A DNA stretch of 64,000 nt from Rhizobium altiplani (GTDB lineage Bacteria > Pseudomonadota > Alphaproteobacteria > Rhizobiales > Rhizobiaceae): assembly GCF_001542405.1 (NCBI RefSeq), contig NZ_LNCD01000140.1, positions 124,001 to 188,000 on the forward strand, given 5' to 3'. The notes beneath the pieces were generated by a model. The model was not told the DNA's origin and searched no databases. It saw only the letters and a program-made list of their open reading frames with translations. The position numbers were made by a program, and so were the translations under genes. Position 1 is the stretch's first letter. Every line of letters begins with the position of its first letter. Positions 43,648 to 52,752 of this stretch are shown piece after piece.

Positions 43648-44349
43648 TTACAAGCGCTGGTTCGCCGCTTTGACGAACGCGTCAAATATTCGAGAGCCAG
43701 GGTGGTCTGCGGGATCAAACAATTCCGGATGCCACTGTACCCCCATCGCGAAAGATAGCGAGGGTACCTCAATCGCTTCGACAACGCCGTCCAAGCCACG
43801 GGCAGTAGCAACGACACTGTCGGACAGCTCTACGATTGCTTCCCTGTGGAAGGTGTTTACGCTGAATGTCTCGGCAGCAAAGATATCAGCCATTCTTGTG
43901 CCGGCTTGGATGGTTACCTCATGGAGCGGACTGCCGCGGTCATGATTGATCGCACCCGACCAGGAGGAGTGCACATCCGAAACCATGCGACAACCATGTA
44001 GGCACCCGAGCATCTGCATCCCATTGCAAACGCCGAGCACTGGTTTATCGCGGGCAAGGAACCCCTTCATCAGCGCTATCTCGACTGCGAGACGATCAGA
44101 GATCGGGTAGCGAGACTGATCGCCGTCGACGTACCACTGTTTCGGAAAGTTGATGCGCCCTCCGACACTTAAGAACCCATCGAATTCATCAACCACTTGG
44201 TCTACGAGGTCTGGCACGTAGGGAATGCCGTATGGAAATCCCCCTGCACGATCAATGGCTGCAAAGTAGCGTTTCGAAATATCATACCGGTCACCACCAG
44301 CACTGGTGTTTTCGTCCATGATGACGGCGATCGTGGGTCTGCGCTTCAT
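43648..44349 (-). CDS. Class I glutamine amidotransferase, gamma-glutamyl-GABA hydrolase-like
   Basis: The 233-residue protein is of the peptidase C26 / PuuD type. The nucleophile is Cys108 in GVCNGMQMLGCLHGC, and the His/Glu pair is in MGVQWHPELF. An upstream SVGGRINFPKQWY stretch corresponds to the GG-D region of the family. PuuD hydrolyses gamma-glutamyl-GABA in putrescine breakdown, but other members have different substrates, and no other puu gene is here. The start at 44349 begins MKRRPTIAVIMDE; earlier in-frame Met codons are less conserved-looking. Its base composition is lower in GC than neighbours, hinting at different ancestry. Confidence 0.8.
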   Translation of the reverse strand: MKRRPTIAVIMDENTSAGGDRYDISKRYFAAIDRAGGFPYGIPYVPDLVDQVVDEFDGFLSVGGRINFPKQWYVDGDQSRYPISDRLAVEIALMKGFLARDKPVLGVCNGMQMLGCLHGCRMVSDVHSSWSGAINHDRGSPLHEVTIQAGTRMADIFAAETFSVNTFHREAIVELSDSVVATARGLDGVVEAIEVPSLSFAMGVQWHPELFDPADHPGSRIFDAFVKAANQRL

Positions 44350-44572
44350 TGATTTGCTACCTTGATCCATCCGGGAATCGCGCGGGATTTCTATCAAGTC
44401 GTATCAGCGCGTGCCGTGCCAGTCACCCTTTCGACGGACGCTCGACGTGGCTTCGTCATATTGCGTTTTTGAATCTCGATTCCGGTAGCGCGGATCGCGC
44501 CAGGCATCCCAGGTGCCGACGACAGAAAGGCAATTATCGAGGTGCAAGTCTTGCGAACTCTGCACCAAGAGA

Positions 44573-45715
44573 TCACGCAAAGGGTTCGGTCGGGCCCTTC
44601 GCCGGCTTCGTGAACCACTCAGCTCCGGTCTCGGTCATGTGGATGTGGTCTTCGAGCCGGATGCCGAAGCGACCGGGGAAGACGATCATCGGTTCGTTGG
44701 AGAAGCACATGCCGGATTCCAGCCGGGTGGCGTTGCCGCGAACGATATAGGGCTCTTCGTGGATTTCCATCCCGAGACCATGTCCGGCGCGGTGCGGCAG
44801 GCCGGGTAGGGCGTAATCCGGACCGAGGCCATGTTCGGCCAGTACACGGCGGGCGGCATCGTCGAGACTGCCGCAAGAAGCGCCAAGGCGGGCGGCCTCG
44901 AACACCGCCTGCTGGGCCTCCCGCTCGATTGCCCAGGCGGCAGCGAATTCCGTCGTGGGCTCCTCCAGCACGTAGGTTCGGGTGAGATCCGAATGATAGC
45001 CGTCGAGCCGGCAACCCGTATCGACGAGAACCACGTCGCCCGGTGCATAGATATGGTCACCATCGGCGCCATGAGGAAGCGACGTCGCTAGTCCGAAGGA
45101 AACGATGCAGAAGCTTGATCCGCCCTCGGCGCCCAGTGCGCGGTGCTGTTCGTCGATATGACGCACGACTTCCGAAGACCTGACGCCCGGCTTGATGAAG
45201 GAATGCGCGCGGCGATGCACCTCCAGCGTCAGGCCCATGGCATACTGGATAAGAGCGATTTCGGTCTGGGACTTCCTGAGCCGCAGGTCGCGGATCAGTC
45301 GTCCGCCGTCGACGAGCCGGTCGGCGCCGAAGGCGCCGGCAAGCTGGTGGTAGATGAACAGCGGCAGGGCATCGTCGAGCGCCAGTCTGGCATTTGCCGG
45401 CAGCAGCGAGGCGATCAGCGCCGCGGTCGCTTCATCTTCCTGCCAAATGACGATTTCACCCGGCAGACGCGGCAGGCTCTCGACCCTGCTCTTTTCGAAG
45501 CCCGGCGCGATGTAGCGGACACCCTTTGGCGTCACCAATGCGCCAAGCAATCGTTCGCTCGGGTGCCAGTCGAGGCCCGTGAAATAGCGGAGGCTCTCCG
45601 TCGAGCCGAGCAGGCAGCCGTCAAGAGCTTTATCTTCGAGTGCGGCCTGCAGGCGCGCGAGGCGCTGGCGCCGTTCGTCATCGGTGATCTTCGCAACGGG
45701 ATGGGACCAGGACAT
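44573..45715 (-). CDS. M24 family metallopeptidase (Xaa-Pro aminopeptidase-like)
   Basis: The 380-residue protein has a creatinase-like N-terminal domain (about 1-150) and a pita-bread catalytic domain. The five metal ligands are visible: two Asp in DTGCRLDGYHSDLTRTY, His in GHGLGMEIHEEPY, and two Glu in CFSNEPMIVFPGRFGIRLEDHIHMTETG. It probably removes N-terminal residues before proline. A hairpin with GGTGCA/TGCACC arms (44541-44566) lies just downstream without a T tract. The gene stands alone, 250 bases from msrA. Confidence 0.9.
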   Translation of the reverse strand: MSWSHPVAKITDDERRQRLARLQAALEDKALDGCLLGSTESLRYFTGLDWHPSERLLGALVTPKGVRYIAPGFEKSRVESLPRLPGEIVIWQEDEATAALIASLLPANARLALDDALPLFIYHQLAGAFGADRLVDGGRLIRDLRLRKSQTEIALIQYAMGLTLEVHRRAHSFIKPGVRSSEVVRHIDEQHRALGAEGGSSFCIVSFGLATSLPHGADGDHIYAPGDVVLVDTGCRLDGYHSDLTRTYVLEEPTTEFAAAWAIEREAQQAVFEAARLGASCGSLDDAARRVLAEHGLGPDYALPGLPHRAGHGLGMEIHEEPYIVRGNATRLESGMCFSNEPMIVFPGRFGIRLEDHIHMTETGAEWFTKPAKGPTEPFA

Positions 45716-45897
45716 ATCGGAGTTTCCTTGTTCGCGGAGCCGGATGGTGAGCCGCCTATACGATCATGTCGTCAGATTGTCGACAGTGATCCACCCGATT
45801 CATTCGATGCGAAGCTGCAGTTCGGTGGTCAAGTGGCACCCTGCGGCCGCGGGTTCAATGCGTGCTGTCGCTGTCCGCTGTTCACCGACGTGCATAC

Positions 45898-45927
45898 AAA
45901 AAAGGCCCTGCCGTGACGGCAAGGCCT
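45898..45927 (-). terminator. Intrinsic terminator after msrA
   Basis: Arms at 45916-45927 and 45903-45914 (AGGCC/TGCCGT with one G-U position) form a 12-base stem, and six T follow on the minus strand (45898-45903). It lies about 45 bases past the msrA stop. The plus strand also has a short T run after the stem, so the element may stop transcripts in both directions. Confidence 0.85.
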
Positions 45928-45973
45928 CATTTTGTCTAGAGCATACAATCCCCACTGCGGATCGAGGAGTGTC

Positions 45974-46495
45974 TCATTGGGCAGCCGCGGCCCTTTGCTC
46001 GCGTTTCGGCAATTTCCAGCCTGGCCGTACAAAGTGGCAGGTATAGCCATTCGGGATGCGTTCCAGATAGTCCTGGTGCTCGGGTTCCGCTTCCCAGAAA
46101 TCGCTGACCGGAACAACCTCGGTAACGACCTTTCCGGGCCATAGACCCGAGGCGTCTACGTCGGCGATCGTGTCCTCGGCGGTCGCACGCTGTTCGTCGT
46201 TGGCGTAGAAGATCGCCGACCGGTAGCTGGCGCCGAGATCATTGCCCTGCCGATTCACCGTTGTCGGGTCATGGATCTGGAAGAAGAACTCGAGGATGTC
46301 GCGGTAGCTGGTCTTGGCGGGATCGAACAGGATCTCGATCGCCTCGGCATGATTGCCGTGATTGCGATAGGTCGCATTGGCGACCTCGCCACCGGTGTAG
46401 CCCACGCGAGTGGATACGACGCCGGGGAACCGCCTGATGAGGTCCTGCATGCCCCAAAAGCAGCCGCCCGCCAGTACTGCACGCTCTACGGTCAT
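45974..46495 (-). CDS. msrA: Peptide-methionine (S)-S-oxide reductase
   Basis: MsrA repairs oxidised methionine in proteins. The 173-residue protein has the active-site motif GGCFWGMQ (Cys at residue 12) and the conserved VGYTGG, YRNHGNHAEAIEILFDP and SYRSAIFY segments. No signal peptide is present, so it is cytoplasmic. No C-terminal resolving Cys is evident, so it probably is recycled differently from the long E. coli form. A strong terminator follows. Confidence 0.97.
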   Translation of the reverse strand: MTVERAVLAGGCFWGMQDLIRRFPGVVSTRVGYTGGEVANATYRNHGNHAEAIEILFDPAKTSYRDILEFFFQIHDPTTVNRQGNDLGASYRSAIFYANDEQRATAEDTIADVDASGLWPGKVVTEVVPVSDFWEAEPEHQDYLERIPNGYTCHFVRPGWKLPKREQRAAAAQ

Positions 46496-46629
46496 TGGAA
46501 ACGTCCTTTCCAGTCAAACAATGGGCGGTAAACATCGGCACCCATTTCTTGCGACATTAAATGGGGACTGGCGTGGCATTTTGCCAGACTGCGTATCGCC
46601 GCCGCCGTTTCAGGATTGGCGATTCAAAA

Positions 46630-47022
46630 CTACCGCTTCATATCCGGACAGACATATGGAGCCTTTGCAGCAGCATAGGTCCGCTCGACGATATCCTTGC
46701 CGGCAGTGATTTGAAGGGTGAGGCCATCGGCTGAAACGGCCTTGATCCTGGCGTGTATGATGGCGCCGTCCTCATCCCATGAAATCTCCTTGGAAGACGC
46801 CTGTTTCCAAGTCCTGAGAGCATAGGTTTCCCAGCAGGAGTCGATCAGCAATTTGCCTTTCGGCAGGAAGATCATCATCGGGCCTGGCAGGTCGGACTGG
46901 GCTTTGGTCTCGATCCACGGCGTGCCAATCAGCGAAGACGTGGCGGCTTTCTCGGCAGCGAGAGTCGGTGTCGCGAGTGCCACCGCGGCAATACTGATTG
47001 CGGCAACTGAGGCTTTCTTCAA
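46630..47022 (-). CDS. Secreted small protein of unknown function (TTG start)
   Basis: The 130-residue product starts with a signal peptide (KKASVAAISIAAVALATPTLA). The mature part of about 107 residues is beta-rich looking, with SLIGTPWIETKAQSDLPGPMMIFLPKGKLLIDSCWETYAL and two Cys (in DSCW and near the C-terminus in YVCPDMKR) that could form a disulfide. No ATG precedes the signal peptide in frame; a TTG at 47022 follows a GGAG 7 bases away, so I take it as start. A larger frame running into pncB is rejected. I cannot assign a function. Confidence 0.75.
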   Translation of the reverse strand: MKKASVAAISIAAVALATPTLAAEKAATSSLIGTPWIETKAQSDLPGPMMIFLPKGKLLIDSCWETYALRTWKQASSKEISWDEDGAIIHARIKAVSADGLTLQITAGKDIVERTYAAAKAPYVCPDMKR

Positions 47023-47129
47023 AGTCTTTCTCCATAAGCGGGAATCATCCCGCCGAGCATCAGTCACGGTTGGGCGACAATGTGGCCGGAGCGCAAGGGA
47101 ATGTGTTTGGAGAGAGCCAGGCGGTAGCG

Positions 47130-48434
47130 CTAGACGAGCACCGCCTGGTCGACGCGGTCCTCGGTTCCGAAGAACTTCAGGTAACGCTGGACCTCTGCAG
47201 GGTCGCCGGTCGCTTTCTGCGGATTGTCCGACAGTTTTACGGCCGGCCGGCCGTTGGCGTCGCTGACCTTGCAGACGATGGAGATCGGGTTGAGCCCCGA
47301 GATCTCCGTCGGCGCGCAGCCCGCGAAGTCGTTCGTCAGGTTGGTGCCCCAGCCGAAGCTCATGCGCACCTTGCCTTCGAAATGCTTGTAGGTGTCGATA
47401 ATCGCGTCGACATCGAGCCCGTCCGAGAAGATCAGCAGCTTCTGGCGCGGATCGCGGCCCATCTTCTTCCACCAGTCGATGATCTTCTCGCCGCCCTCGA
47501 TCGGTGGGGCGCTATCCGGCCGGAAGCCCGTCCAATCGGCGACCCATTCGGGCGCGTCGCGCAGGAAGGCGGCCGTGCCGAACGCATCCGGAAGCACGAT
47601 CAGCAGGTTGCCGCCATAAAGCTTGTTCCAGTCGCGCAGAACCTTGTAGGGGGCGTTGCGCAGCTCCGCATCGTTCTTGGCCAATGCGGCCGCCACCATC
47701 GGCAGCTCGTGGGCGTTCGTCCCGACGGCTTCGAGGTCGGAGTCCATGGCGAGCAGGACGTTGCTGGTGCCGGTGAACGCAGGACCAATGCCTTCCTTCA
47801 GAGCCTCGACGCACCAACGCTGCCACAGGAAGCTGTGGCGGCGGCGTGTGCCGAAATCCGAGATCCGCAGCCCCGGCAATTCGCGCAGGCGCTCCACCTT
47901 CTCCCACATCCGTGCCTTGGCGCGGGCGTAGAGCACATCGAGCGTGAACGGTCCGAGCGCCTTCATCGCGGAGCGCGAGCGCAGCTCGTTGATGATGGCA
48001 AGTGCCGGAATTTCCCACATGGTCGTGTCCTTCCACGATCCATGGAAGTCGAGCACATATTGACCATCGCGTTTCGACAGCTCGTATTCGGGAAGCTGGA
48101 AATGAGAGAGCCAGGCCAGGAATTCAGGCTCGAAGATCTGCGCGCGCCCATAGAAACTGTTACCAGCGAGCCAGATCATCTCCTTCTTGGAGAGGCGGAG
48201 CGAACGCGCATGGTCGAGTTGCTCCCGCAGTTCGCCCTCGTCGATCTCTTCGGCCAGCAGCACGCGTTTGGTGCGGTTGATCACCGTGAACGTCGCGTCG
48301 ACGTCTGGATAGAGCTTCCAGATCATCTGCAGCATGAGCAGCTTGTAGAAGTCTGTGTCGATCAGGCTGCGAACAATCGGATCGAGCTTCCAGGTGTGAT
48401 TGTAAACGCGCCTTGCGATATCGGTCTTGGCCAT
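47130..48434 (-). CDS. pncB: Nicotinate phosphoribosyltransferase
   Basis: PncB makes nicotinate mononucleotide from nicotinate for NAD salvage. The 434-residue protein has the family start KTDIARRVYNHTWKLDPIVRSLIDTDFYKLLMLQ and the conserved SNVLLAMDSDLEAVGTNAHELPMV, which contains the His that is autophosphorylated, and KLLIFSDGLDVDAI plus MSFGWGTNLTND. The frame is open 39 codons upstream, but MAKTDIA is the family start. It has about 100 bases to the next gene on each side, so it is probably monocistronic. Confidence 0.97.
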   Translation of the reverse strand: MAKTDIARRVYNHTWKLDPIVRSLIDTDFYKLLMLQMIWKLYPDVDATFTVINRTKRVLLAEEIDEGELREQLDHARSLRLSKKEMIWLAGNSFYGRAQIFEPEFLAWLSHFQLPEYELSKRDGQYVLDFHGSWKDTTMWEIPALAIINELRSRSAMKALGPFTLDVLYARAKARMWEKVERLRELPGLRISDFGTRRRHSFLWQRWCVEALKEGIGPAFTGTSNVLLAMDSDLEAVGTNAHELPMVAAALAKNDAELRNAPYKVLRDWNKLYGGNLLIVLPDAFGTAAFLRDAPEWVADWTGFRPDSAPPIEGGEKIIDWWKKMGRDPRQKLLIFSDGLDVDAIIDTYKHFEGKVRMSFGWGTNLTNDFAGCAPTEISGLNPISIVCKVSDANGRPAVKLSDNPQKATGDPAEVQRYLKFFGTEDRVDQAVLV

Positions 48435-48605
48435 GAACTCCGCCCATTCCCAAACCGGACACGTCGCGTCATAAGCCGACGCACGAAGACCGGCTCGTGC
48501 GTTTCTTATCGAAAAATCAGCCGGTAAAGTCCAGCGCAAACAGAAAAGCAACCTGCCGGCCGTCCGACAGGATGCTTCGTAGTGACCGCCTGACCCGCCC
48601 CGTTT

Positions 48606-48911
48606 CTATTGCACGGGGGCATTCGGCGTAGCCGGTGCCGGGTTCGATGCCGGCGGCTGAGACGGTGCCGGTGTTGGCTGCTGCGACTGAATCTGCTGTC
48701 CTGGCGGCTGCGGAGCAACCTCCACGGCTTCCTTCTTGCCCCAGATTTCGACCGGGATCCACACGATGAAGGCGAACACCAGCGCGACGAGCAATACCAT
48801 CAGGACACGGGTGCCCATGCGGCCTTGCTTCGCCTTGACCGGCGAAATTGTTTCCTCGGTATGAACCTTGCCGTCCGCTTCTTCCCAGCGCGTTTCCGTC
48901 TGCTGAGCCAT
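48606..48911 (-). CDS. Small single-pass membrane protein with Pro/Gln-rich tail
   Basis: The 101-residue product has a hydrophilic N-terminus (about 1-33), one membrane segment (VLMVLLVALVFAFIVWIPVEIW) and a low-complexity tail rich in Pro, Gln, Ser and Ala (about 60-101), probably periplasmic. The ATG is preceded by AAGGAGA. No family is recognised. It lies alone between pncB and ghrA. Confidence 0.75.
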   Translation of the reverse strand: MAQQTETRWEEADGKVHTEETISPVKAKQGRMGTRVLMVLLVALVFAFIVWIPVEIWGKKEAVEVAPQPPGQQIQSQQPTPAPSQPPASNPAPATPNAPVQ

Positions 48912-49001
48912 GCTTGTCTCCTTCCGATGTCGCGCGAGCCGTCATCGGCCTGGCACCTCATCTCGGAGAAAAACGAATGGAAAGCGGCATGGTTCCTGCC
49001 G

Positions 49002-49961
49002 TCAGTAACCGCTCTGCCTGTCGACGACGAATTGCAACGGCTCGCCGCCCTCGTAGCGGGCGATCTGGCGCTCGACATGCCGGAAGAGGGCGGTCTCGTC
49101 GGATACGGCCGCGTCGTGCGGTGTGATGAACACGTTCTCCAGCCCCCAGAGCGGATCATCGGAGGGCAGGGGCTCGACGGCGAAGACGTCGATCGAGGCG
49201 CCGCCGAGCACGCCGCCTTCGACCGCGGCGACGATATCGGCCTGCACCTGGCTCTTTCCGCGCCCGGCATTGATGAACACTGGCTTGCCGAGCGCGCCGC
49301 CCTGCCGCAGCTTTGAAAACAGCGCTGCATTGTAAAAGCTGGTCGTCTCGGGCGTTAGCGGCAGTAGCCCGACGAGAAAGTCCGTCTTGGAGAGGAACTC
49401 ATCGAGGTGATCGGCGCTGAACGTCTCGACGCCTTCGATCTCCTTGCGGCTGCGCGACCAGCCGATGACGTTGAAGCCCATGACTTTCAGCTTGTAGGCC
49501 GCGTCCTGGCCGAGCACGCCAAGGCCCATGATGCCGACGGTGATTTCGGCCGCCTCCGGCGGTACCAGCCTGCCCCAGATGCGCGCCCGCTGATCCTTGT
49601 CGTGCTGATGCTGCTGCCGGAGATGCATGAGGCACTGCATCACCACCCATTCGCTCATGCGAGTCGTCAGGCTGCGGTCGGAGAAGCGAACGATCGGCAC
49701 ATCGGGCAGGCCCGGCAGGTTCATGAAGCTGTCGACGCCGGCGCCACCCGAGAAGATGACCTTGAGATTGGGGGCGCGGTTGAAAAGGTCCGGGTCCGGC
49801 TTCCAGAGAAGCGCATAGTCGATGCCGGTCAGATCGCGATCCTTGTCGGCGGGATCGGCGAGATTGATGCTGCCGCGATCTGCAAAGGCCGTTTTCAGGA
49901 TGCGGGCAACGGTATCGGGGTCGAACTTCAGATCGACAAGAATGGGCGGTTTTGCGGACAT
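49002..49961 (-). CDS. ghrA: Glyoxylate/hydroxypyruvate reductase (GhrA-like D-2-hydroxyacid dehydrogenase)
   Basis: The 319-residue enzyme reduces glyoxylate or hydroxypyruvate with NAD(P)H. The Rossmann motif is ITVGIMGLGVLGQDAAYKLKVMGFNVIGWSRS; Ser/Arg residues in the last part favour NADPH. Catalytic residues are in FINAGRGKSQVQADIVAAV (Arg), the Glu of FAVEPLPSDDPLW, and His in VFITPHDAA. It starts 8 bases after the yejF stop, so it appears to be the last gene of the oligopeptide-transporter operon. Confidence 0.92.
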   Translation of the reverse strand: MSAKPPILVDLKFDPDTVARILKTAFADRGSINLADPADKDRDLTGIDYALLWKPDPDLFNRAPNLKVIFSGGAGVDSFMNLPGLPDVPIVRFSDRSLTTRMSEWVVMQCLMHLRQQHQHDKDQRARIWGRLVPPEAAEITVGIMGLGVLGQDAAYKLKVMGFNVIGWSRSRKEIEGVETFSADHLDEFLSKTDFLVGLLPLTPETTSFYNAALFSKLRQGGALGKPVFINAGRGKSQVQADIVAAVEGGVLGGASIDVFAVEPLPSDDPLWGLENVFITPHDAAVSDETALFRHVERQIARYEGGEPLQFVVDRQSGY

Positions 49962-49969
49962 GATCGTCT

Positions 49970-51607
49970 TTACTGTTGGACGGCGGGTGTCGGCACCGCC
50001 TCGATGTTGAAGGCGGCAGCCATCAGGGCCTTGGTATAATCGTCCTTCGGCGCACCGAAGATATCGGCGGACGATCCCTGCTCGACCACCTTGCCGAATC
50101 GCATGACGATGACGTCGTTCGCCAGCGCCTTCACCACCTTCAGGTCGTGGCTGATGAAGAGATAAGCGAGATCGTGCTTCTTCTGCAGATCGCGCAGGAG
50201 GTCGACGACTTGCGCCTGGACGCTCATGTCGAGCGCCGATGTCGGCTCGTCCAGCATCACGAAGCGGGGTTTCAGCACCATGGCGCGGGCAATGGCGATG
50301 CGCTGACGCTGTCCGCCGGAGAATTCGTGCGGATACCGCCAGCGAGTGAGTGGATCGAGACCCACTTCCTCCAGCGCCCAGCAGACCCGCTGGTCGCGCT
50401 CCTCGTAGGAGAGCGACCGCTCATGCACCTTCAGCCCCTCGGCGATGATGTCGCCGACGGACATGCGGGGGCTGAGCGAGCCGTAGGGATCCTGGAACAC
50501 GACCTGCAACTGGTTGCGCAGCGGCCGCATTTCCGTAAATGAATAGCTGGCTATATCCTTGCCGACGAAGCTGATGCGGCCCTGCGACGAGATCAGCCGC
50601 GTCAGCGCGAGACCGAGCGTCGTCTTGCCGGAACCGGATTCGCCGACGACGCCGAGCGTTTGGCCCGCACGCAGCTGCAGGTCGATGCCGTCGACGGCCT
50701 TCACATGATCGACGACCTTGCGCATGAGCCCGGCCTTGATCGGGAACCAGACGCGGATATCCGATCCCTGCATCACGATGGGCTTCGAGGAGTCTGTACG
50801 CGGCGGCTCGCCACGCGGCTCGGACGCCAGGAGATGCCGGGTATAGTCGTGCTTCGGGTTGCGGAAGACCTCTTCCACCGTGCCGGACTCGACGATCTTG
50901 CCCTTGGTCATCACGCAGACCCGGTCGGCGAACTTGCGCACGATGCCGAGGTCGTGGGTGATGAAGAGCATGGACATGCCATGCTGGCCCTTCAATTGCC
51001 GCAGCAGTTCAAGGATCTGCGCCTGCACGGTGACGTCGAGCGCGGTCGTCGGCTCGTCGGCGATCAAAAGCTCCGGCCGGTTGGCGAGCGCCATGGCGAT
51101 CATCACGCGTTGCCGCTGGCCGCCGGAAAGTTCGTGCGGATAGGCCTTCAGCCGCTTCTCCGGCTCGCGAATGCCGACCTGATTCAAGAGTTCGAGAATC
51201 CGCTTGCGCGCGGCCTGTCCCTTCACACCCTGATGCAACTCGAGAATCTCGGCAATCTGCTTCTCGATCGTGTGCAGCGGGTTGAGCGAGGTCATCGGCT
51301 CCTGGAAGATCATCGTGATGTCATTGCCGCGCACCTCGCGCAACGCCTTGTCGGATGCCTTCAGGAGGTCCTTGCCCTTGAACAGGATTTCGCCGGAGGG
51401 ATGGCTGGCCGCGGGGTAGGGGAGCAACCGCAGGATCGAATTGGCGGAGACGGATTTGCCCGAACCGGACTCGCCGACCAACGCCACGACCTCGCCCTTG
51501 CGGATCTCGAAGGAGACGTGATCGACAGCCAGCGATGTGTCGCCGCCCTGGTGGAATGCCACCGAGAGATCGCGAACGGACAGCAATGTTTCGGCAGCGT
51601 CACTCAT
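49970..51607 (-). CDS. yejF: Oligopeptide ABC importer, fused dual ATPase YejF
   Basis: The 545-residue protein has two complete nucleotide-binding domains: Walker A GESGSGKSV and GESGSGKTT, signatures LSGGQRQRVMIAMALA and FSGGQRQRIAIARAMV, and Walker B LLIADEPTTALD and FVMLDEPTSALD. It is the fusion of the usual DppD and DppF pair. The start overlaps the yejE stop (ATGA). Yej systems import peptides such as microcin C in enteric bacteria; in rhizobia they are linked to antimicrobial peptide resistance, which is inferred here. Confidence 0.94.
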   Translation of the reverse strand: MSDAAETLLSVRDLSVAFHQGGDTSLAVDHVSFEIRKGEVVALVGESGSGKSVSANSILRLLPYPAASHPSGEILFKGKDLLKASDKALREVRGNDITMIFQEPMTSLNPLHTIEKQIAEILELHQGVKGQAARKRILELLNQVGIREPEKRLKAYPHELSGGQRQRVMIAMALANRPELLIADEPTTALDVTVQAQILELLRQLKGQHGMSMLFITHDLGIVRKFADRVCVMTKGKIVESGTVEEVFRNPKHDYTRHLLASEPRGEPPRTDSSKPIVMQGSDIRVWFPIKAGLMRKVVDHVKAVDGIDLQLRAGQTLGVVGESGSGKTTLGLALTRLISSQGRISFVGKDIASYSFTEMRPLRNQLQVVFQDPYGSLSPRMSVGDIIAEGLKVHERSLSYEERDQRVCWALEEVGLDPLTRWRYPHEFSGGQRQRIAIARAMVLKPRFVMLDEPTSALDMSVQAQVVDLLRDLQKKHDLAYLFISHDLKVVKALANDVIVMRFGKVVEQGSSADIFGAPKDDYTKALMAAAFNIEAVPTPAVQQ

Positions 51608-52752
51608 TGAAACGTCTTCCTGGGATCGAATGCATCACGAACCGCCTCGCCGATGAAGATCAACAGCGACAGCATGATCGACATGGTGAAGAACGCGGTC
51701 AGCCCGAGCCACGGCGCCTGCAGGTTGGCCTTGCCCTGTGCGATCATCTCGCCGAGCGACGGCGAGCCCGGCGGCATGCCGAATCCGAGGAAGTCGAGCG
51801 AGGTCAGCGTCGTGATCGAGCCCGACAGGATGAACGGCAGGAAGGTCAGCGTCGCGACCATCGCGTTCGGCAGCAGGTGGCGCCACATGATCGTCCGGTT
51901 GCCGACGCCCAGCGCTCGCGCCGCCCTGACATACTCGAAATTGCGAGCCCGCAGGAACTCGGCGCGCACGACGCCGACGAAGCCAACCCAGGAGAAGAGC
52001 AGCATGATCCCGAGCAGCACGAAGAAGCCGGGCGGCAGGATCGCCGCGATGATCAGCAGAATGTAGAGCACCGGCATCGACGACCAGATCTCGATGAAGC
52101 GCTGCAGCAGCAGATCCGTCCAGCCGCCGAAATAGCCCTGGATGGCGCCGGCGGTGACGCCGATGACGGCCGAGCAGATGGTCAGCACCAGACCGAACAG
52201 CACGGAGATGCGGAAGCCGTAGATGACGCGGGCAAGCACGTCTCGTGCCTGATCGTCCGTGCCGAGCCAGTTGAGATTGCCGAAATTGCAGCCGGGATCG
52301 GCCGCTCCCTGCGGATATCCGGAGCAGCGCTCTTCCTTGCTCATCAGCCAGAAGGGCGGAGTCGGCGCAGAATGCGGGATGTTCGAATTGACAGAACGAT
52401 AGGAGTAGCGGATCGGCGGCCAGATCATCCAGCCATTGGCATTGATTTCGTCCGCGATGACGTCGGAGCGATAGTCCGTTTCGGCGAGGAACCCGCCGAA
52501 CCTCTCTTCGGGATAGTTGACCAGGACGGGGAAGAGGATCTCGCCCTTGTAGCTGGCGACGATCGGCCGGTCGTTGGCGATGAACTCGGCAAACAGGCTG
52601 AGCACGAACAGCACAAGGAACAGCCACAAGGACCAGTAACCGCGCCGGTTGGCCTTGAAATTCTTCCAGCGGCGGATGTTGGTCGGCGACAGCAGGCCCT
52701 TGCGCGGCGGCTTGACCGGCGTTGCGGTCGTCGGATTGGCGGCGGTGTCCAT
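51604..52752 (-). CDS. yejE: Oligopeptide ABC importer permease YejE
   Basis: The 382-residue permease has about six hydrophobic segments. The long periplasmic loop after segment one includes the Yej-specific region DRPIVASYKGEILFPVLVNYPEERFGGFLAETDY. The coupling motif is RARNFEYVRAARALGVGNRTIMWRHLLPNA. The start is the ATG at 52752 whose ATGA overlaps the yejB stop; a much longer upstream frame overlaps yejB and is not coding. Confidence 0.93.
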   Translation of the reverse strand: MDTAANPTTATPVKPPRKGLLSPTNIRRWKNFKANRRGYWSLWLFLVLFVLSLFAEFIANDRPIVASYKGEILFPVLVNYPEERFGGFLAETDYRSDVIADEINANGWMIWPPIRYSYRSVNSNIPHSAPTPPFWLMSKEERCSGYPQGAADPGCNFGNLNWLGTDDQARDVLARVIYGFRISVLFGLVLTICSAVIGVTAGAIQGYFGGWTDLLLQRFIEIWSSMPVLYILLIIAAILPPGFFVLLGIMLLFSWVGFVGVVRAEFLRARNFEYVRAARALGVGNRTIMWRHLLPNAMVATLTFLPFILSGSITTLTSLDFLGFGMPPGSPSLGEMIAQGKANLQAPWLGLTAFFTMSIMLSLLIFIGEAVRDAFDPRKTFQ

